DNA from: Streptomyces wedmorensis
GTDB lineage: Bacteria > Actinomycetota > Actinomycetes > Streptomycetales > Streptomycetaceae
Length of the DNA stretch: 64,000 nucleotides
Direction of reading: 5' to 3'
Assembly (NCBI RefSeq): GCF_000716445.1
Contig: NZ_JNWK01000013.1
Coordinates: forward strand, 62,001-126,000
The notes below the pieces were generated by a model. The model ran no database searches. It saw only the letters and a list, made by a program, of their open reading frames with translations, and was not told the origin of the DNA. A program made the position numbers and the translations under genes. Below are positions 35,509 through 47,603 of the stretch, one piece after another (positions within the stretch are counted from its first letter, which is position 1; the number at the start of each line of letters is the position of its first letter).

Positions 35509-37017
35509 ATGACGCTCGCCCAGCCCGACCGCGAGATCTGGTTTCTCACCGGAAGCCAGGCCCTCTACGGCGACGACACCCTGGCTCAGGTCGCCGACCA
35601 GTCCCGCGCCATCTGCGACACCCTCGCCGGGCAGCCCCGGATGACCGTCCGCCTGGTGTGGAAGCCGGTCCTCACCGACGCGGCCGCCATCCGCGCGATC
35701 TGCCTGGAGGCCAACGCCGACGACCGCTGCATCGGCCTTATCGCCTGGATGCACACCTTCTCCCCGGCCAAGATGTGGATCGCCGGCCTCGACGCCCTGA
35801 GCAAGCCCCTGCTCCACCTGCACACCCAGGCCAACCGCCAACTGCCCTGGTCCACCATCGACATGGACTTCATGAACCTGAACCAGGCCGCCCACGGTGA
35901 CCGCGAGTTCGGCTTCGTCCAGACCCGCCTCGGTGTCCCGCGCAAGACCGTGGCGGGCCACGTCTCCACCCCCGAGGTCGTCGACCGCATCGCCGGTTGG
36001 GCCCGCGCCGCCGTCGGCCGCTCCGAACTCACCACCCTCAAGCTCGCCAGGTTCGGCGACAACATGCGCGACGTCGCCGTCACCGAGGGCGACAAGGTCG
36101 AGGCCCAGCTGCGGTTCGGCGTCTCGGTCAACACCTACGGCGTCAACGACCTCGTCGCCGCCGTCGACGCCGCCCCCGACGACACCGTCACCGCCCTCGT
36201 CAAGGAGTACGAGGACCTCTACGCCCTCGCGCCCGAGCTGCGGCCCGGCGGCGAGCGCCACGAATCCCTGCGCTACGCCGCCCGCATCGAAGCCGGCCTG
36301 CGCGCCTTCCTCACGGAAGGCGGCTTCCGCGCCTTCACCACCAACTTCGAGGACCTCGGCGGCCTGCGCCAGCTGCCCGGCCTCGCCGTGCAGCGCCTGA
36401 TGGCGGACGGCTACGGATTCGGCGGCGAAGGGGACTGGAAGACCTCCACCCTGCTGCGCGCGCTGAAGGCGATGGCCCACGGCCTGCCCGGCGGCACCTC
36501 CTTCATGGAGGACTACACCTACGACCTCACACCAGGCCAGGAACTCATCCTCGGCGCCCACATGCTGGAGGTCTGCCCCTCGATCACGACGGCCAGGCCC
36601 GCCTGCGAGATCCACCCGCTCGGCATCGGCGGACGCGAGGACCCGGTCCGACTCGTCTTCGACGCCGACCCCGGTCCGGCCGTCGTCGTCGGCCTCGCGG
36701 ACATGGGCGACCGGTTCCGTCTCGTCGCCAACCACATCGACGTCGTCGCCCCGCCCGAGCCGCTGCCCCAGCTGCCCGTCGCCCGCGCCGTCTGGCGGCC
36801 CCGCCCCGACCTCCGTACCTCCACCGAGGCCTGGCTGACGGCCGGAGCCCCGCACCACACCGTCCTGACCACCGCCCTCGGAGGCGAGGAGCTCGACGAC
36901 CTCGCCGAGATGCTGCGGACCGAACTCGCCGTCATCGACGAGGACACGACCGTACGGCGCTTCACGCGCGAGCTGCGCTGGAACCAGGCCTACCACCGTC
37001 TGGCACAGAGCCTGTGA
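35509..37017 (+). CDS. araA: L-arabinose isomerase
   Basis: A 502-residue enzyme converting L-arabinose to L-ribulose with a divalent metal, cytoplasmic. Family landmarks: [13 protein letters not shown] at the N-terminus, [53 protein letters not shown] (metal-site Glu) and MLEVCPSI (metal-site Glu). The ATG at 35509 follows GAGGAG; a much longer open frame upstream overlaps araB and is rejected. Its stop is followed within 40 bp by araD. Confidence 0.96.
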   Translation: MTLAQPDREIWFLTGSQALYGDDTLAQVADQSRAICDTLAGQPRMTVRLVWKPVLTDAAAIRAICLEANADDRCIGLIAWMHTFSPAKMWIAGLDALSKPLLHLHTQANRQLPWSTIDMDFMNLNQAAHGDREFGFVQTRLGVPRKTVAGHVSTPEVVDRIAGWARAAVGRSELTTLKLARFGDNMRDVAVTEGDKVEAQLRFGVSVNTYGVNDLVAAVDAAPDDTVTALVKEYEDLYALAPELRPGGERHESLRYAARIEAGLRAFLTEGGFRAFTTNFEDLGGLRQLPGLAVQRLMADGYGFGGEGDWKTSTLLRALKAMAHGLPGGTSFMEDYTYDLTPGQELILGAHMLEVCPSITTARPACEIHPLGIGGREDPVRLVFDADPGPAVVVGLADMGDRFRLVANHIDVVAPPEPLPQLPVARAVWRPRPDLRTSTEAWLTAGAPHHTVLTTALGGEELDDLAEMLRTELAVIDEDTTVRRFTRELRWNQAYHRLAQSL

Positions 37018-37055
37018 ACGCCTCCGCCTCCACCCCGACCAGGACGGAGTCCTCC

Positions 37056-37769
37056 GTGAGCACCACCGTTTCCGAGGAGCTGCGCCGCGAGGTGCTGGAG
37101 GCCAACCTCCGCATCCCCCGGGCCGGTCTGGCCACCCTCACCTGGGGCAACGTGAGCGGAGTGGACCGACAAGCCGGCGTCTTCGTCATCAAGCCCTCGG
37201 GTGTGGCCTACGACGTGCTGAGCGAGGAGGACCTGGTCGTCGTCTCCCTGTCCGACGGAAGCGTCGTGGAGGGCCACCTGCGACCGTCCACCGACACAGA
37301 GACGCACCGGAGCCTCTACCTGGCCTTCCCCTCCATCGGAGGCGTGACCCACACGCACTCCACCCATGCCGTCGCCTTCGCCCAGGCCCGGCGCGCGATA
37401 CCGGTGCTCGGCACGACCCACGCGGACACCTTCAACGGGCCCGTCCCCGTCACCGCGGCCCTCACCCCCGAGCAGTGCGCCAAGGACTACGAGTACAACA
37501 CCGGCCAGGTCATCGTGGACCTGCTGGGCCGTGACGACACCCGGGCCAGGGAGGTCCCCGGCGCCCTCGTCGCCCACCACGGCCCCTTCACCTGGGGCGA
37601 GGACGCCACCGCGTCCCTGGAGCACGCCATCGTCTGCGAGGCGGTGGCCGAGATGGCGCTCCACACCATCGCCCTGGGCACGGTCGAACCCCCGCAGCAC
37701 GTCCTGGACCGCCACTTCACCCGCAAGCACGGCCCGGATGCGTACTACGGCAACCGTCCCTCCCTCTGA
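37056..37769 (+). CDS. araD: L-ribulose-5-phosphate 4-epimerase
   Basis: A 237-residue class II aldolase-family epimerase producing D-xylulose 5-phosphate. Features: LTWGNVSG, IKPSGVAYD, the zinc site THTHSTHA (H99, H101) and HHGPFTWG. The GTG at 37056 is chosen because GGAG lies 6 bp upstream and the resulting length matches known AraD; a GTG at 37014 overlapping the araA stop is possible. Completes the arabinose pathway and hands carbon to the pentose-phosphate pathway. Confidence 0.95.
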   Translation: MSTTVSEELRREVLEANLRIPRAGLATLTWGNVSGVDRQAGVFVIKPSGVAYDVLSEEDLVVVSLSDGSVVEGHLRPSTDTETHRSLYLAFPSIGGVTHTHSTHAVAFAQARRAIPVLGTTHADTFNGPVPVTAALTPEQCAKDYEYNTGQVIVDLLGRDDTRAREVPGALVAHHGPFTWGEDATASLEHAIVCEAVAEMALHTIALGTVEPPQHVLDRHFTRKHGPDAYYGNRPSL

Positions 37770-37779
37770 CACGCCGAAA

Positions 37780-37806
37780 GGGGAGCCAGGATCATCCTGG
37801 CTCCCC
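37780..37806. terminator. Bidirectional terminator between araD and the xylanase gene
   Basis: GGGGAGCCAGGAT (37780-37792) and ATCCTGGCTCCCC (37794-37806) are perfect 13-bp arms around one base. Convergent genes lie on both sides. Confidence 0.8.
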
Positions 37807-37824
37807 TCCGTCGGCGGTGTGGGA

Positions 37825-40962
<3,138 letters not shown>

Positions 40963-40966
<4 letters not shown>

Positions 40967-43182
40967 GGTACGGGGACGATCTCGACCGGCACGGACAGCA
41001 CGCGGTCGGCCCCGGGGTGACGCACGGGACCGCGCAGGGTGAAGGAGCCCCGGAGCGGAAGATCGCCGCTGGACCGTCCGACGGCCACACCGATCTCCCC
41101 GGGTTCCACCCGCCTCCGCAGGTCGATCCCGGTGAAGGAGGTCCGGTCGGCATGGACGGAGAAGGTGATCCGGGCGGCCGCGCCCGGCTCCAGCTCGACC
41201 CTGCCGAACCCGGCGAGCCACTTCTCCGGCCGGACGACGGTCGCCTCGGGATCGGAGAGGTACAGCTGCACCACCTCCGTCCCGGCGACCTCGCCGACGT
41301 TCCGCACGGTCACCGAGACGGAGACGGCTCCGTCCGTCGCGGCGGCGGGATCCACGGAGAGGTCCGAGCAGGTGAAGCCGGTCCAGCTCAGCCCGTGGCC
41401 GAAGGGGAACAGCGGGGTCGGGTCCACCGAGCTCCAGTCGGTGGGCCCGCCGAGCCGCGAGCGCAGATACGTGCCGGGCTGGCCGCCGGCCTGGCGGGGG
41501 ATGGAGACCGGCAGCCGCCCGGACGGCTCCGCGGCGCCGCTGATGATCCGGGCCAGCGCCGTCCCGCCCTCCTCGCCGGGGAAGAAGGCCTGCACCACGG
41601 CCGACGCGCGCTCCGCGAGCGAGCCGAGCGCGTACGGCCGTCCGGAGACGAGGACCAGGACGGTCGGCACCCCGGAGTCCAGGACGGCGGAGGCGAGCGC
41701 GGCCTGGTCGCCGGGCAGGTCGAGGGTCTCGGCGTCGCAGCCCTCCCCGGAGGTGCCCCGGCCGAACATGCCGGCCCGGTCCCCGAGGACGAGGACGTTC
41801 ACGTCCGGCTCGTCCGCGGTGACCGTGAACCCGGCGGCGGCGAGTGCCTCGCCGAGCGTCGGTATCTCCACCCCGGGGGCCCCGGGCAGTGCGACATGGT
41901 TGGGGAAGGAGTAGCAGCCGAGGAAGGAGTGGGGGTCGTCGGCGTACGGCCCGCTGACGGAGACCCGGCACGGCCGCAGCGGCAGGATGCCGTCGTTGGC
42001 GAGCAGCACCGTGGACCGCTCGGCGATCAGCCGGGCCAGCTCCCGGTTCTCCGGCGGGTCGAGGTCGACCGGCTCGGGCTTGACGGGCTCCCAGTCGGGG
42101 TCGAGCAGGCCGAGTTCGGCCTTCTGCAGCAGGACCCGCTCCGCGGCCCGGTCGATGAGCTCCTCCCGTACCGCTCCTGCCCGTACGAGTGCGGTCAGCG
42201 GTTCGGCGTAGCAGCGGGCGGTCGGCAGCTCGACGTCGATCCCGGCGGTCAGCGCCAGCGCGCCGGCCTCGCCGCGCGAGCCGGTGACGCCGTGCCGGGT
42301 CTCCAGGAAGGAGACGGCGTAGTAGTCGGCGACGACCACCCCGCCGAAACCGAGCTCGCCCCGGAGCAGTTCGGTCAGCAGCCGCTCGTCGGCGGCGACC
42401 GGGACACCGTCCACGTCGGTGTAGCTGTTCATCACCGACCGGGCGCCCCCCTCGCGCAGCGCCCGGACGAAGGGCTCGACCAGCACGTCGGCGAACTCGC
42501 GCGGCCCCGAGGGCACGGGGGCCATGTTCCGGCCGCCGCGCGAGGCCGAGTACCCGGCGAAGTGCTTGAGCGTCGCCACGATCCCGGTGCCTTCCAGGCC
42601 CTGCACATAGGCGGTGCCGATCGCCCCGACGAGATAGGGGTCCTCGGCGATGCACTCCTCGGTCCTGCCCCACCGGTAGTCCCGGACCACGTCCAGCACC
42701 GGGGCAAGTCCCTGGTGGACGCCGACCCGTCGCATGTCGGTGCCGATGGCGGCGGCCATCCGGCGCACGAGACCGGGGTCGAAGGACGCGCCCCAGGCGA
42801 GCGGCCCGGGGAAGACCGTCGCCCCGAACGTCATGAAACCGGTCAGGCACTCCTCGTGCGCGACCGCCGGGATCCCGAACCGGCCGGACTCCGTCACCTG
42901 CCGCTGGAGCGCGGCGAGCCGCTCCATCCCGGCCTCGGCGGTGATCGGCGCGGTGCCGTACACCCGGGTCAACTGGCCGAGCCCGTGGGGGATGACGTCG
43001 TCGAAACCGGGCGCGGGCTCGCCGGAATCGTCCTCCATCGGCGCGACGGGTGCTCCCGGATTCGAGGGCAGCGCCCAGAAGCCGGCGAGCTGCCCCGCCT
43101 TCTCCTCCACCGTCATCCGTCTCAGGAGATCGGCGACGCGCTCGGACGCGGGCAGGAGGGGGTCACGCCAGGACTCGGTCAA
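40963..43182 (-). CDS. GH3 beta-xylosidase/beta-glucosidase
   Basis: A 739-residue GH3 enzyme without signal peptide. Features: KAGQLAGFW near the start, RWGRTEECIAEDPYLVG, KHFAGYSASRGGRN and the nucleophile in GVVVADYYAV (D286), then the C-terminal sandwich domain (VLVLVSGRPYAL, FFPGEEGGTALA) and a fibronectin-like FnIII end (FGHGLSWTGFT to the C-terminus). Context with GH43 and a LacI regulator favours beta-xylosidase action on xylobiose and xylo-oligosaccharides, but specificity within GH3 cannot be read. The start is TTG at 43182 with AGGAGA 6 bp upstream, overlapping the regulator's stop codon. Confidence 0.9.
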
Positions 43183-43191
43183 GGGGTTCTC

Positions 43192-44205
43192 CTAGGAACG
43201 GGGCGGGGCGGTGGAGAGCCGGACCTTGAGCTCGGTCGACAGCTCCATCCGGGGGCTGACCAGGGGCTGGTCCTCCAGAAGCTGGAACAGGGTGCGGGCG
43301 GCGAGCCGGCCCATCTCCTCCAGCGGCTGGCGGACCGTCGTCAGCGGCGGCGACAGCCAGTCGCACATCGGCAGGTCGTCGAAGCCGACCACGCTCAGGT
43401 CCTCCGGGACGCTCAACCCGGCCTGCCGCGCGGCTTCGTAGACGCCCATCGCCTGCTGGTCGCTGCCGGCGAAGATCGCCGTCGGCGGGTCGGGGAGGGC
43501 GAGCAGTTCCTGGGCGCGCCGGAACCCGCCCTCGTGCTGGAAGTCGCCGAAGCGGATCAGGTCGCGGTCGACCTCGACCCCGGCCCGCTCGAGCGCCGCC
43601 CGGTACCCGTCGATGCGGGCCTGGCTGCAGAGCATCTCCTTGCGCCCGCCGATCGCGGCGATCCGGCGGTGCCCGAGCTCCAACAGGTGCTCGGTGGCGG
43701 CGAGTCCGCCGGCCCAGTTGGTCGCGCCGATACTCGGCACGCCCTTGTCCGGCAGGTCGATCGGGTCGATGACGACCAGCGCCACCCCGGCCCTTTCGAC
43801 CTGGTCGCGCTGGGCCTGGGTGACCGAGGAGGTGACGAGGATGACGCCGTCGCTGTGGTGCAGGACCGGCAGCGCGGCCCAGCTCGACGGCGTGGCCTCG
43901 CCCGGCGGGACCAGCGACACGACGGTGCCGACGCTCCGCTGGGCGCACTCGGCCTCGACGCCGCGCAGGATCTCCACCGCCCACGCGCTGTCCAGACCAC
44001 CCAGGATCAGGTCGACCAGGCCCGACCTGCGGGCCCTGGCCTGGCGGCCCGGGGGAAGGTAGTTGTGGGACCGCAGCAGAGCCTCGATCCGCTCGCGTGT
44101 CGACGGTGCGACATCGGAGCGGCCGTTGATCACCTTGGAGACGGTGGCCTGGGAGACGCCTGCCTCCGCGGCGATGACGGCCAGGGTCGGGCGCTGCTCG
44201 CTCAA
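43192..44205 (-). CDS. LacI-family regulator, probable xylan/xylobiose repressor (BxlR-like)
   Basis: A 337-residue LacI protein. The TTG at 44205 is chosen because GAGGAG lies 5 bp upstream and the helix-turn-helix TLAVIAAEAGVSQATVSKVING begins 6 residues later; an ATG at 44292 would add 29 unlike residues and cover the operator. The effector domain shows AIFAGSDQQAMGVYEAA and VVGFDDLPMCDWLSPPLTTV. It is divergent from the BxlEFG-like transporter and in one operon with GH3 and GH43. CGAAA/TTTCG motifs at both promoters fit a BxlR-type repressor; xylobiose as inducer is inferred from that family. Confidence 0.85.
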   Translation of the reverse strand: MSEQRPTLAVIAAEAGVSQATVSKVINGRSDVAPSTRERIEALLRSHNYLPPGRQARARRSGLVDLILGGLDSAWAVEILRGVEAECAQRSVGTVVSLVPPGEATPSSWAALPVLHHSDGVILVTSSVTQAQRDQVERAGVALVVIDPIDLPDKGVPSIGATNWAGGLAATEHLLELGHRRIAAIGGRKEMLCSQARIDGYRAALERAGVEVDRDLIRFGDFQHEGGFRRAQELLALPDPPTAIFAGSDQQAMGVYEAARQAGLSVPEDLSVVGFDDLPMCDWLSPPLTTVRQPLEEMGRLAARTLFQLLEDQPLVSPRMELSTELKVRLSTAPPRS

Positions 44206-44253
44206 CTTCTCTCCTCTGCGCGGACGCCATCGACCGACGCCATGTACCGCAAA

Positions 44254-44292
44254 CGTTTCGAAGAGTTTCGGATCACGTGACTGGCTTGTCAA
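44254..44292 (-). promoter_or_regulatory. Promoter and operator of the regulator-GH3-GH43 operon
   Basis: On the minus strand TTGACA (44292-44287), a 17-bp spacer and GAAACT (44269-44264). GTTTCG repeats at 44255-44260 and 44265-44270, one helical turn apart, overlap the -10, consistent with repressor binding. Confidence 0.6.
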
Positions 44293-44335
44293 CCCTGGAA
44301 AACGCCGACGTTTCAGGGGAGTTCGGTGAGAAGTC

Positions 44336-44364
44336 TTGACCAGGACGTTGGTCGTTCCTAGTTT
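44336..44364 (+). promoter_or_regulatory. Predicted promoter of the BxlEFG-like operon
   Basis: TTGACC (44336-44341), a 17-bp spacer and TAGTTT (44359-44364), 76 bp upstream of the first gene. Confidence 0.6.
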
Positions 44365-44391
44365 GTGGCCTCACAGAATTCGAGAGTATTA

Positions 44392-44404
44392 CGAAAAGTT
44401 TTCG
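44392..44404. promoter_or_regulatory. Perfect palindrome CGAAAAGTTTTCG (BxlR-type operator)
   Basis: A 13-bp perfect palindrome 27 bp downstream of the predicted -10 and 36 bp upstream of the first gene. It matches the CGAAA-N-TTTCG type described for Streptomyces xylobiose regulators, with one extra A/T pair. Confidence 0.75.
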
Positions 44405-44439
44405 GGCTCGAATCGGCAATCCCCATCCCCGGAGGTCCC

Positions 44440-45732
44440 ATGGCCAGCACCCACCCGAGCCGACGAAGCTTCCTCGCGCTCTCGGGCCTGACCGCACTGT
44501 CCGTCTCGCTGACCGCCGCCTGCGGCGGGGGCGGATCCGAGGGCGGAGCGTCGGCCGACGGCAAGGTGTCGTTCGAGTGGTGGAACATCGCCACGACGGA
44601 ACCGGGCAAGTCCCTCTTCCCGCAGATAGCCACGGCGTTCATGGCCGCCCACCCGAACATCAAGATCCAGACGACCTCGTTGGAGAACGAGGCCTTCAAG
44701 TCCAAGCTCACCGCCACCACTTCGTCCGGCAAGCTCCCCGACGTCTTCCAGACCTGGGGCGGCGGCGTGCTGCAGCAGCAGGTCGACGCGGGGCTCGTCG
44801 AGGACATCACCGACGTGCTCGACTGGTCGACCCAGCTCACCCCGGTCTCGCTGGAGGCCTACCAGATCGAGGGCCGGACCTACGGCGTCCCGTACGACAT
44901 CGGCATGGTCGGCTTCTGGTACAACAAGAAGCTCTTCGCCAAGGCCGGGGTCAGCACGCCGCCGGCCACCTGGGCCGAGTTCCTGGACACCGTCGGAAAG
45001 CTCAAGGCGGCCGGTGTCACCCCGATCGCCCTCGCGGGCAAGGAGAAGTGGCCGGGCCACTACTACTGGGCCTACCTCGCGATGCGCGTCGCGGGCCTCC
45101 CCGCCCTGCAAGAGGCCGCGGCGAGCAAGGACTTCACCGGACCCGGCTTCGTCCAGGCCGGTGCCCACCTCAAGGAGCTGGTCGACCTCCAGCCGTTCCA
45201 GCCGTCCTTCCTCGGCGCCGGCTACGCCACCCCGGGCGGCCAGGCCGCCTCCATGGGCAACGGCAAGGCCGCCATGGAGCTCATGGGGCAGTGGGCGCCC
45301 TCGGTGCAGAAGGACGCGGGCGCCGACCTCGGGGCGGACCTCGGCTTCTTCCCCTTCCCGACCGTCGAAGGCGGAGTCGGCAAGATCGACGAGGTGTTCG
45401 GCGGCGGCGGAGGCTTCGCCCTGCGCAAGGGCGCACCGAAGGAGGCCCTGGAGTTCCTGAAGTTCTTCGTCCTGGAGAACGAGTCCAAGCTGCTGGCCTC
45501 CAACGGCTACCTGCCCGTGGTCAAGGGCGCGGAGAGCCAGCTCACCGACGCCAACAAGAAGGTGGTGGCGGGCAGTCTGGCCAAGGCGACCGGCTTCCAG
45601 CTCTTCCTCGACCAGGCCTATCCGCCGGCGGTCGGCCAGGAGGTCAACGACAGCGTCGCCGACCTCATCGCGGGCAAGAAGACCCCCGAGCAGGTCACCC
45701 AGTCGATCACCGAGGCGGCGAAGAGTGCCTAG
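44440..45732 (+). CDS. Sugar ABC transporter binding lipoprotein (BxlE-like, xylo-oligosaccharide)
   Basis: A 430-residue family 1 solute-binding protein with a Tat-type lipoprotein signal: twin arginines at 8-9, hydrophobic stretch and TAAC lipobox (C28). Mature features are VSFEWWNIATTEPGKSLFP, DVFQTWGGGVLQQQVDAG and YDIGMVGFWYNKKLFAKAG. ATG at 44440 with GGAGG upstream. It heads a run of eight same-strand genes, all with zero or small gaps. The operator, regulator and glycosidase context point to xylobiose or xylo-oligosaccharide uptake, as for BxlE; ligand is inferred. Confidence 0.88.
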   Translation: MASTHPSRRSFLALSGLTALSVSLTAACGGGGSEGGASADGKVSFEWWNIATTEPGKSLFPQIATAFMAAHPNIKIQTTSLENEAFKSKLTATTSSGKLPDVFQTWGGGVLQQQVDAGLVEDITDVLDWSTQLTPVSLEAYQIEGRTYGVPYDIGMVGFWYNKKLFAKAGVSTPPATWAEFLDTVGKLKAAGVTPIALAGKEKWPGHYYWAYLAMRVAGLPALQEAAASKDFTGPGFVQAGAHLKELVDLQPFQPSFLGAGYATPGGQAASMGNGKAAMELMGQWAPSVQKDAGADLGADLGFFPFPTVEGGVGKIDEVFGGGGGFALRKGAPKEALEFLKFFVLENESKLLASNGYLPVVKGAESQLTDANKKVVAGSLAKATGFQLFLDQAYPPAVGQEVNDSVADLIAGKKTPEQVTQSITEAAKSA

Positions 45733-46741
45733 CTCCGTGGCCGCCCCGACCAAGGGCCCGGCCGACGAGCGGACGGGGGACGAGCGGACGGAGGGCGCCG
45801 CACCGGCGAGCCCGGCCGTCCCGGCCCGGTCGCTCCTGAGCGGCCTCGCCGGCTGGGCGTCGGTGGCCTGGTTCCTCGTCCCCGCCCTGGTCCTCTTCCT
45901 CGTCTTCGTCCTCGCCCCGATCGTCGTCGCCGTCCACAACAGCTTCTACAAATGGGGCGGGGTCGGCCCCATGGTCGACTTCGTCGGCCTCGAGAACTAC
46001 GTCAGGCTCTTCGACGACCAGGTCTTCATCGGCGACATGGGCCGTGGCCTCTACCTGATCGTCCTGTCGATCACCGTGCAGCTGCCCTTCGCGCTCTTCA
46101 CCGCGGTGCTGCTCAACCAGAAGCTGCGCGGCCGCGCCGTCTACCGGATGCTGTTCTTCGCCCCGTACATCCTCTCCGAGGTCGTCACGGCGGTCCTGTT
46201 CACCATGATCTTCCTCCCCGGCGACGGGATGGCCGACCACCTCGCCGGAGCCCTCGGCCTGGAAGGGCTCCAGGGCAAGTGGCTCGCCGACCCCTCGACG
46301 GTCATGCCGACCCTGTTCGTGGTCATGACCTGGAAGTACTTCGGCTTCCACATGATGCTCTTCCTCGCCGGACTGCAAGGCATCCCGCGCGAAGTCCTCG
46401 ACGCCGCCTCCATCGACGGCGCCAACGCCTGGCAGCGCTTCCGGTACGTGACGCTGCCGCTGCTCGGTCCGACGATCCGGATCAGCGTCTTCCTCTCGGT
46501 CATCGGCGCGATCCAGCTCTTCGACCTCGTCTGGGTCATGACCGCCGGCGGCCCCAACCACTCCTCCGAGACGATGGCGATCTCGATGTTCCAGTTCGGG
46601 TTCAAGCGCTACCAGGTCGGCTACGCCAGCGCGATCAGCGTGGTGCTGTTCATGATCAGCCTCGTCTTCTCCCTCTTCTACCAGCGGTACGTGCTCCGCC
46701 GTGACCTGAGCGGGGCCGTCACCACGGGAGGTGGCCGATGA
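45725..46741 (+). CDS. Sugar ABC transporter permease (BxlF-like)
   Basis: A 338-residue CUT1 permease with six membrane segments after a polar tail of about 40 residues. The EAA loop is DAASIDGANAWQRFRYVTLP. GTG start at 45725 overlaps the binding-protein stop by 8 bp, and its own TGA overlaps the next ATG. No ATPase gene is linked, so a shared MsiK-type ATPase is expected. Confidence 0.9.
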   Translation: MPSSVAAPTKGPADERTGDERTEGAAPASPAVPARSLLSGLAGWASVAWFLVPALVLFLVFVLAPIVVAVHNSFYKWGGVGPMVDFVGLENYVRLFDDQVFIGDMGRGLYLIVLSITVQLPFALFTAVLLNQKLRGRAVYRMLFFAPYILSEVVTAVLFTMIFLPGDGMADHLAGALGLEGLQGKWLADPSTVMPTLFVVMTWKYFGFHMMLFLAGLQGIPREVLDAASIDGANAWQRFRYVTLPLLGPTIRISVFLSVIGAIQLFDLVWVMTAGGPNHSSETMAISMFQFGFKRYQVGYASAISVVLFMISLVFSLFYQRYVLRRDLSGAVTTGGGR

Positions 46742-47568
46742 ACGCCCGCAAGGCGGCACGCGGTCTGTCGCTGCACGGCGTGATCTGGCTGATCGGCGCC
46801 TTCGTCGTCGTACCGCTGATCTACGCGGTGATCTCCGGCTTCAAGAGCACCGGCGAGCTGACGACCAATCCGTTCGGCCTCCCGGAGCACTGGAAGACCG
46901 GCAACTACCTCGGCATCCTCGGCGACGGCATGTTCTGGCGGCAGATCGCCAACAGCGCCGGCATCGCGATCGGCACGACGGTGGTCACGGTGGCGGCCTC
47001 CGCCATGGCGGCGTTCGTACTGGCCCGCTACGCCTTCCGGGGCCGCGAGCTCTTCTACATGCTCTTCACGATCGGGCTGATGTTCCCGTTCGCGGTGGCC
47101 GTCCTGCCGCTCTTCCTGCTGCTGCGCACCTTCGACCTGCTCGACAACCCGCTCGGCGTGATCCTCCCGCAGGCCGCCTTCGGGCTCCCCATGACGATCA
47201 TCATTCTCCGCGGCTTCTTCCGGACCGTCCCGGCCGAGGTCGAGGAGGCGGCCATCATGGACGGCTGCGGCAAGTTCCGCTTCTTCTGGAAGATTCTGCT
47301 GCCGATGGCGCGCCCGGCGCTCGGCACGGTCTCGGTCCTGGCCATCGTCGCGAGCTGGAACAACTTCTTCCTGCCGCTGCTGGTCTTCAACGACCCGAAA
47401 TGGCAGACGATCCCGGTCGGCGTCCAGCAGTTCCAGGGCCAGTACTCGACCGACTACGCGCTCGTCCTCGCCTACATCGTGCTCGCCATGGTCCCCGCCC
47501 TGGCCTTCTACGCGGTCGCCGAACGCCAGCTGATCGGCGGCCTCACCGCGGGCGCCACCAAAGGATGA
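46738..47568 (+). CDS. Sugar ABC transporter permease (BxlG-like)
   Basis: A 276-residue CUT1 permease (MalG-like) with six membrane segments and EAA loop EEAAIMDGCGKFRFFWKILLP. ATG at 46738 overlaps the preceding stop (ATGA). It is followed 35 bp later by a GH30 gene, where an intracellular glycosidase would be expected in the classical bxlEFG-bxlA order. Confidence 0.9.
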   Translation: MNARKAARGLSLHGVIWLIGAFVVVPLIYAVISGFKSTGELTTNPFGLPEHWKTGNYLGILGDGMFWRQIANSAGIAIGTTVVTVAASAMAAFVLARYAFRGRELFYMLFTIGLMFPFAVAVLPLFLLLRTFDLLDNPLGVILPQAAFGLPMTIIILRGFFRTVPAEVEEAAIMDGCGKFRFFWKILLPMARPALGTVSVLAIVASWNNFFLPLLVFNDPKWQTIPVGVQQFQGQYSTDYALVLAYIVLAMVPALAFYAVAERQLIGGLTAGATKG

Positions 47569-47603
47569 CCCGCCCCGTGTTCCCCCCGTTCCGAGGAGCC
47601 CCC

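Noticed and set aside
33778..37017. A 1079-codon frame suggesting an araB-araA fusion
   Set aside because: The first 577 codons are an off-frame reading of araB. The isomerase begins at 35509 behind a good ribosome site.
37014..37055. GTG at 37014 as the araD start
   Set aside because: It overlaps the araA stop, but has no ribosome site and adds residues absent from known AraD; GTG 37056 has a clear GGAG site. It remains possible.
44206..44292. N-terminal extension of the LacI regulator from ATG 44292
   Set aside because: The extra 29 residues do not resemble LacI proteins, overlap the predicted promoter and operator, and a TTG with a better ribosome site is at 44205.
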